In this document: one piece after another, positions 63,990-64,000 of the stretch
How the letters are laid out: each line of letters begins with the position of its first letter
How positions within the stretch are numbered: the first letter of the stretch is position 1
Source of the DNA: Pseudomonadota bacterium
GTDB taxonomy: Bacteria; Pseudomonadota; Gammaproteobacteria; Burkholderiales; Ferrovaceae
Direction of reading: 5' to 3'
DNA length: 64,000 bases
Assembly: GCA_021796835.1 (NCBI GenBank)
Contig: JAKABO010000004.1
Location: 1 to 64,000 of the forward strand
Made by a program: the position numbers and the translations under genes
The notes under the pieces: model-generated
Databases searched by the model: none
What the model was told of the DNA's origin: nothing
Seen by the model: only the letters and a program-made list of their open reading frames with translations

Positions 63990-64000
63990 ATGCCCAAGAG
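63990..64000 (+). CDS. carB: Carbamoyl-phosphate synthase large subunit, start only (partial)
   Basis: An ATG at 63990 opens MPK and a further partial codon, the usual beginning of CarB, directly after carA. The window ends here, so identification rests on position and these residues. Confidence 0.65.

Overview
The window looks like the chromosome of a betaproteobacterium, judged from gene families and gene order only. Typical neighbourhoods are infA between secY and rpmJ, fmdB-DUF502-aspS, rplM-rpsI-argC-erpA, dapF-DUF484-xerC, and fur divergent from bamE-dapB. A CbbY-type xylulose-1,5-bisphosphate phosphatase, a class V glyoxylate aminotransferase, Coq7 and a full metabolic backbone would suit an aerobic organism with a Calvin cycle, possibly a chemolithoautotroph. 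RuBisCO itself is not in the window, so this stays an inference.

Layout. 1-5361: end of the spc operon and the alpha operon (rpsE end, rpmD, rplO, secY, infA, rpmJ, rpsM, rpsK, rpsD, rpoA, rplQ), closed by a terminator shared with the opposite strand. 5374-10294 (minus): uvrA, crcB, DUF190, a half-size EamA protein and cbbY. 10424-12168: a YajR-like MFS exporter and ssb, ended by a terminator. 12169-15000: an accessory patch with a Gly-rich secreted protein, a DUF3309 remnant, CsbD, a VIT/CCC1 transporter and a ParE-type toxin-antitoxin pair. 15040-19370 (minus): FmdB, DUF502, aspS and a TPR/ATP-grasp protein. 19643-28867 (plus): M16 protease, nudB, rplM-rpsI, argC, erpA, a dihaem cytochrome c peroxidase, and an OsmC-trpD-trpC unit. 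28979-35590: a Gly-rich lipoprotein, a Spy-like periplasmic protein and a complete RND-adaptor-outer membrane factor set. 35674-37470 (minus): a DcaP-like porin behind a four-repeat Pho-box array. 37665-47888: argB, coq7, MATE exporter, tyrS, M23 peptidase, anmK, xerC, DUF484, dapF and a lipid A-type acyltransferase. 47963-51326: the methyl cycle metK-ahcY-metF. 51345-58726: midA, a small membrane protein, ttcA, aminotransferase, cca, slt and DUF2889. 58789-64000: sucCD, fur, bamE, dapB, carA and the start of carB.

Most of the window is ordinary housekeeping sequence with tight operons, many ATGA overlaps and several convergent genes that overlap by 11-13 bases. The most distinctive signals are the Pho-box array in front of the porin (37541-37580), a probable attenuator in the carAB leader (62728-62809), the TPR/ATP-grasp fusion (15040-16677), the toxin-antitoxin pair with its nested palindrome (14181-14982), the structured leader of the M16 protease gene, and the RND cluster with its unusual companions. 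I see no insertion sequence, CRISPR array, tRNA or rRNA gene.
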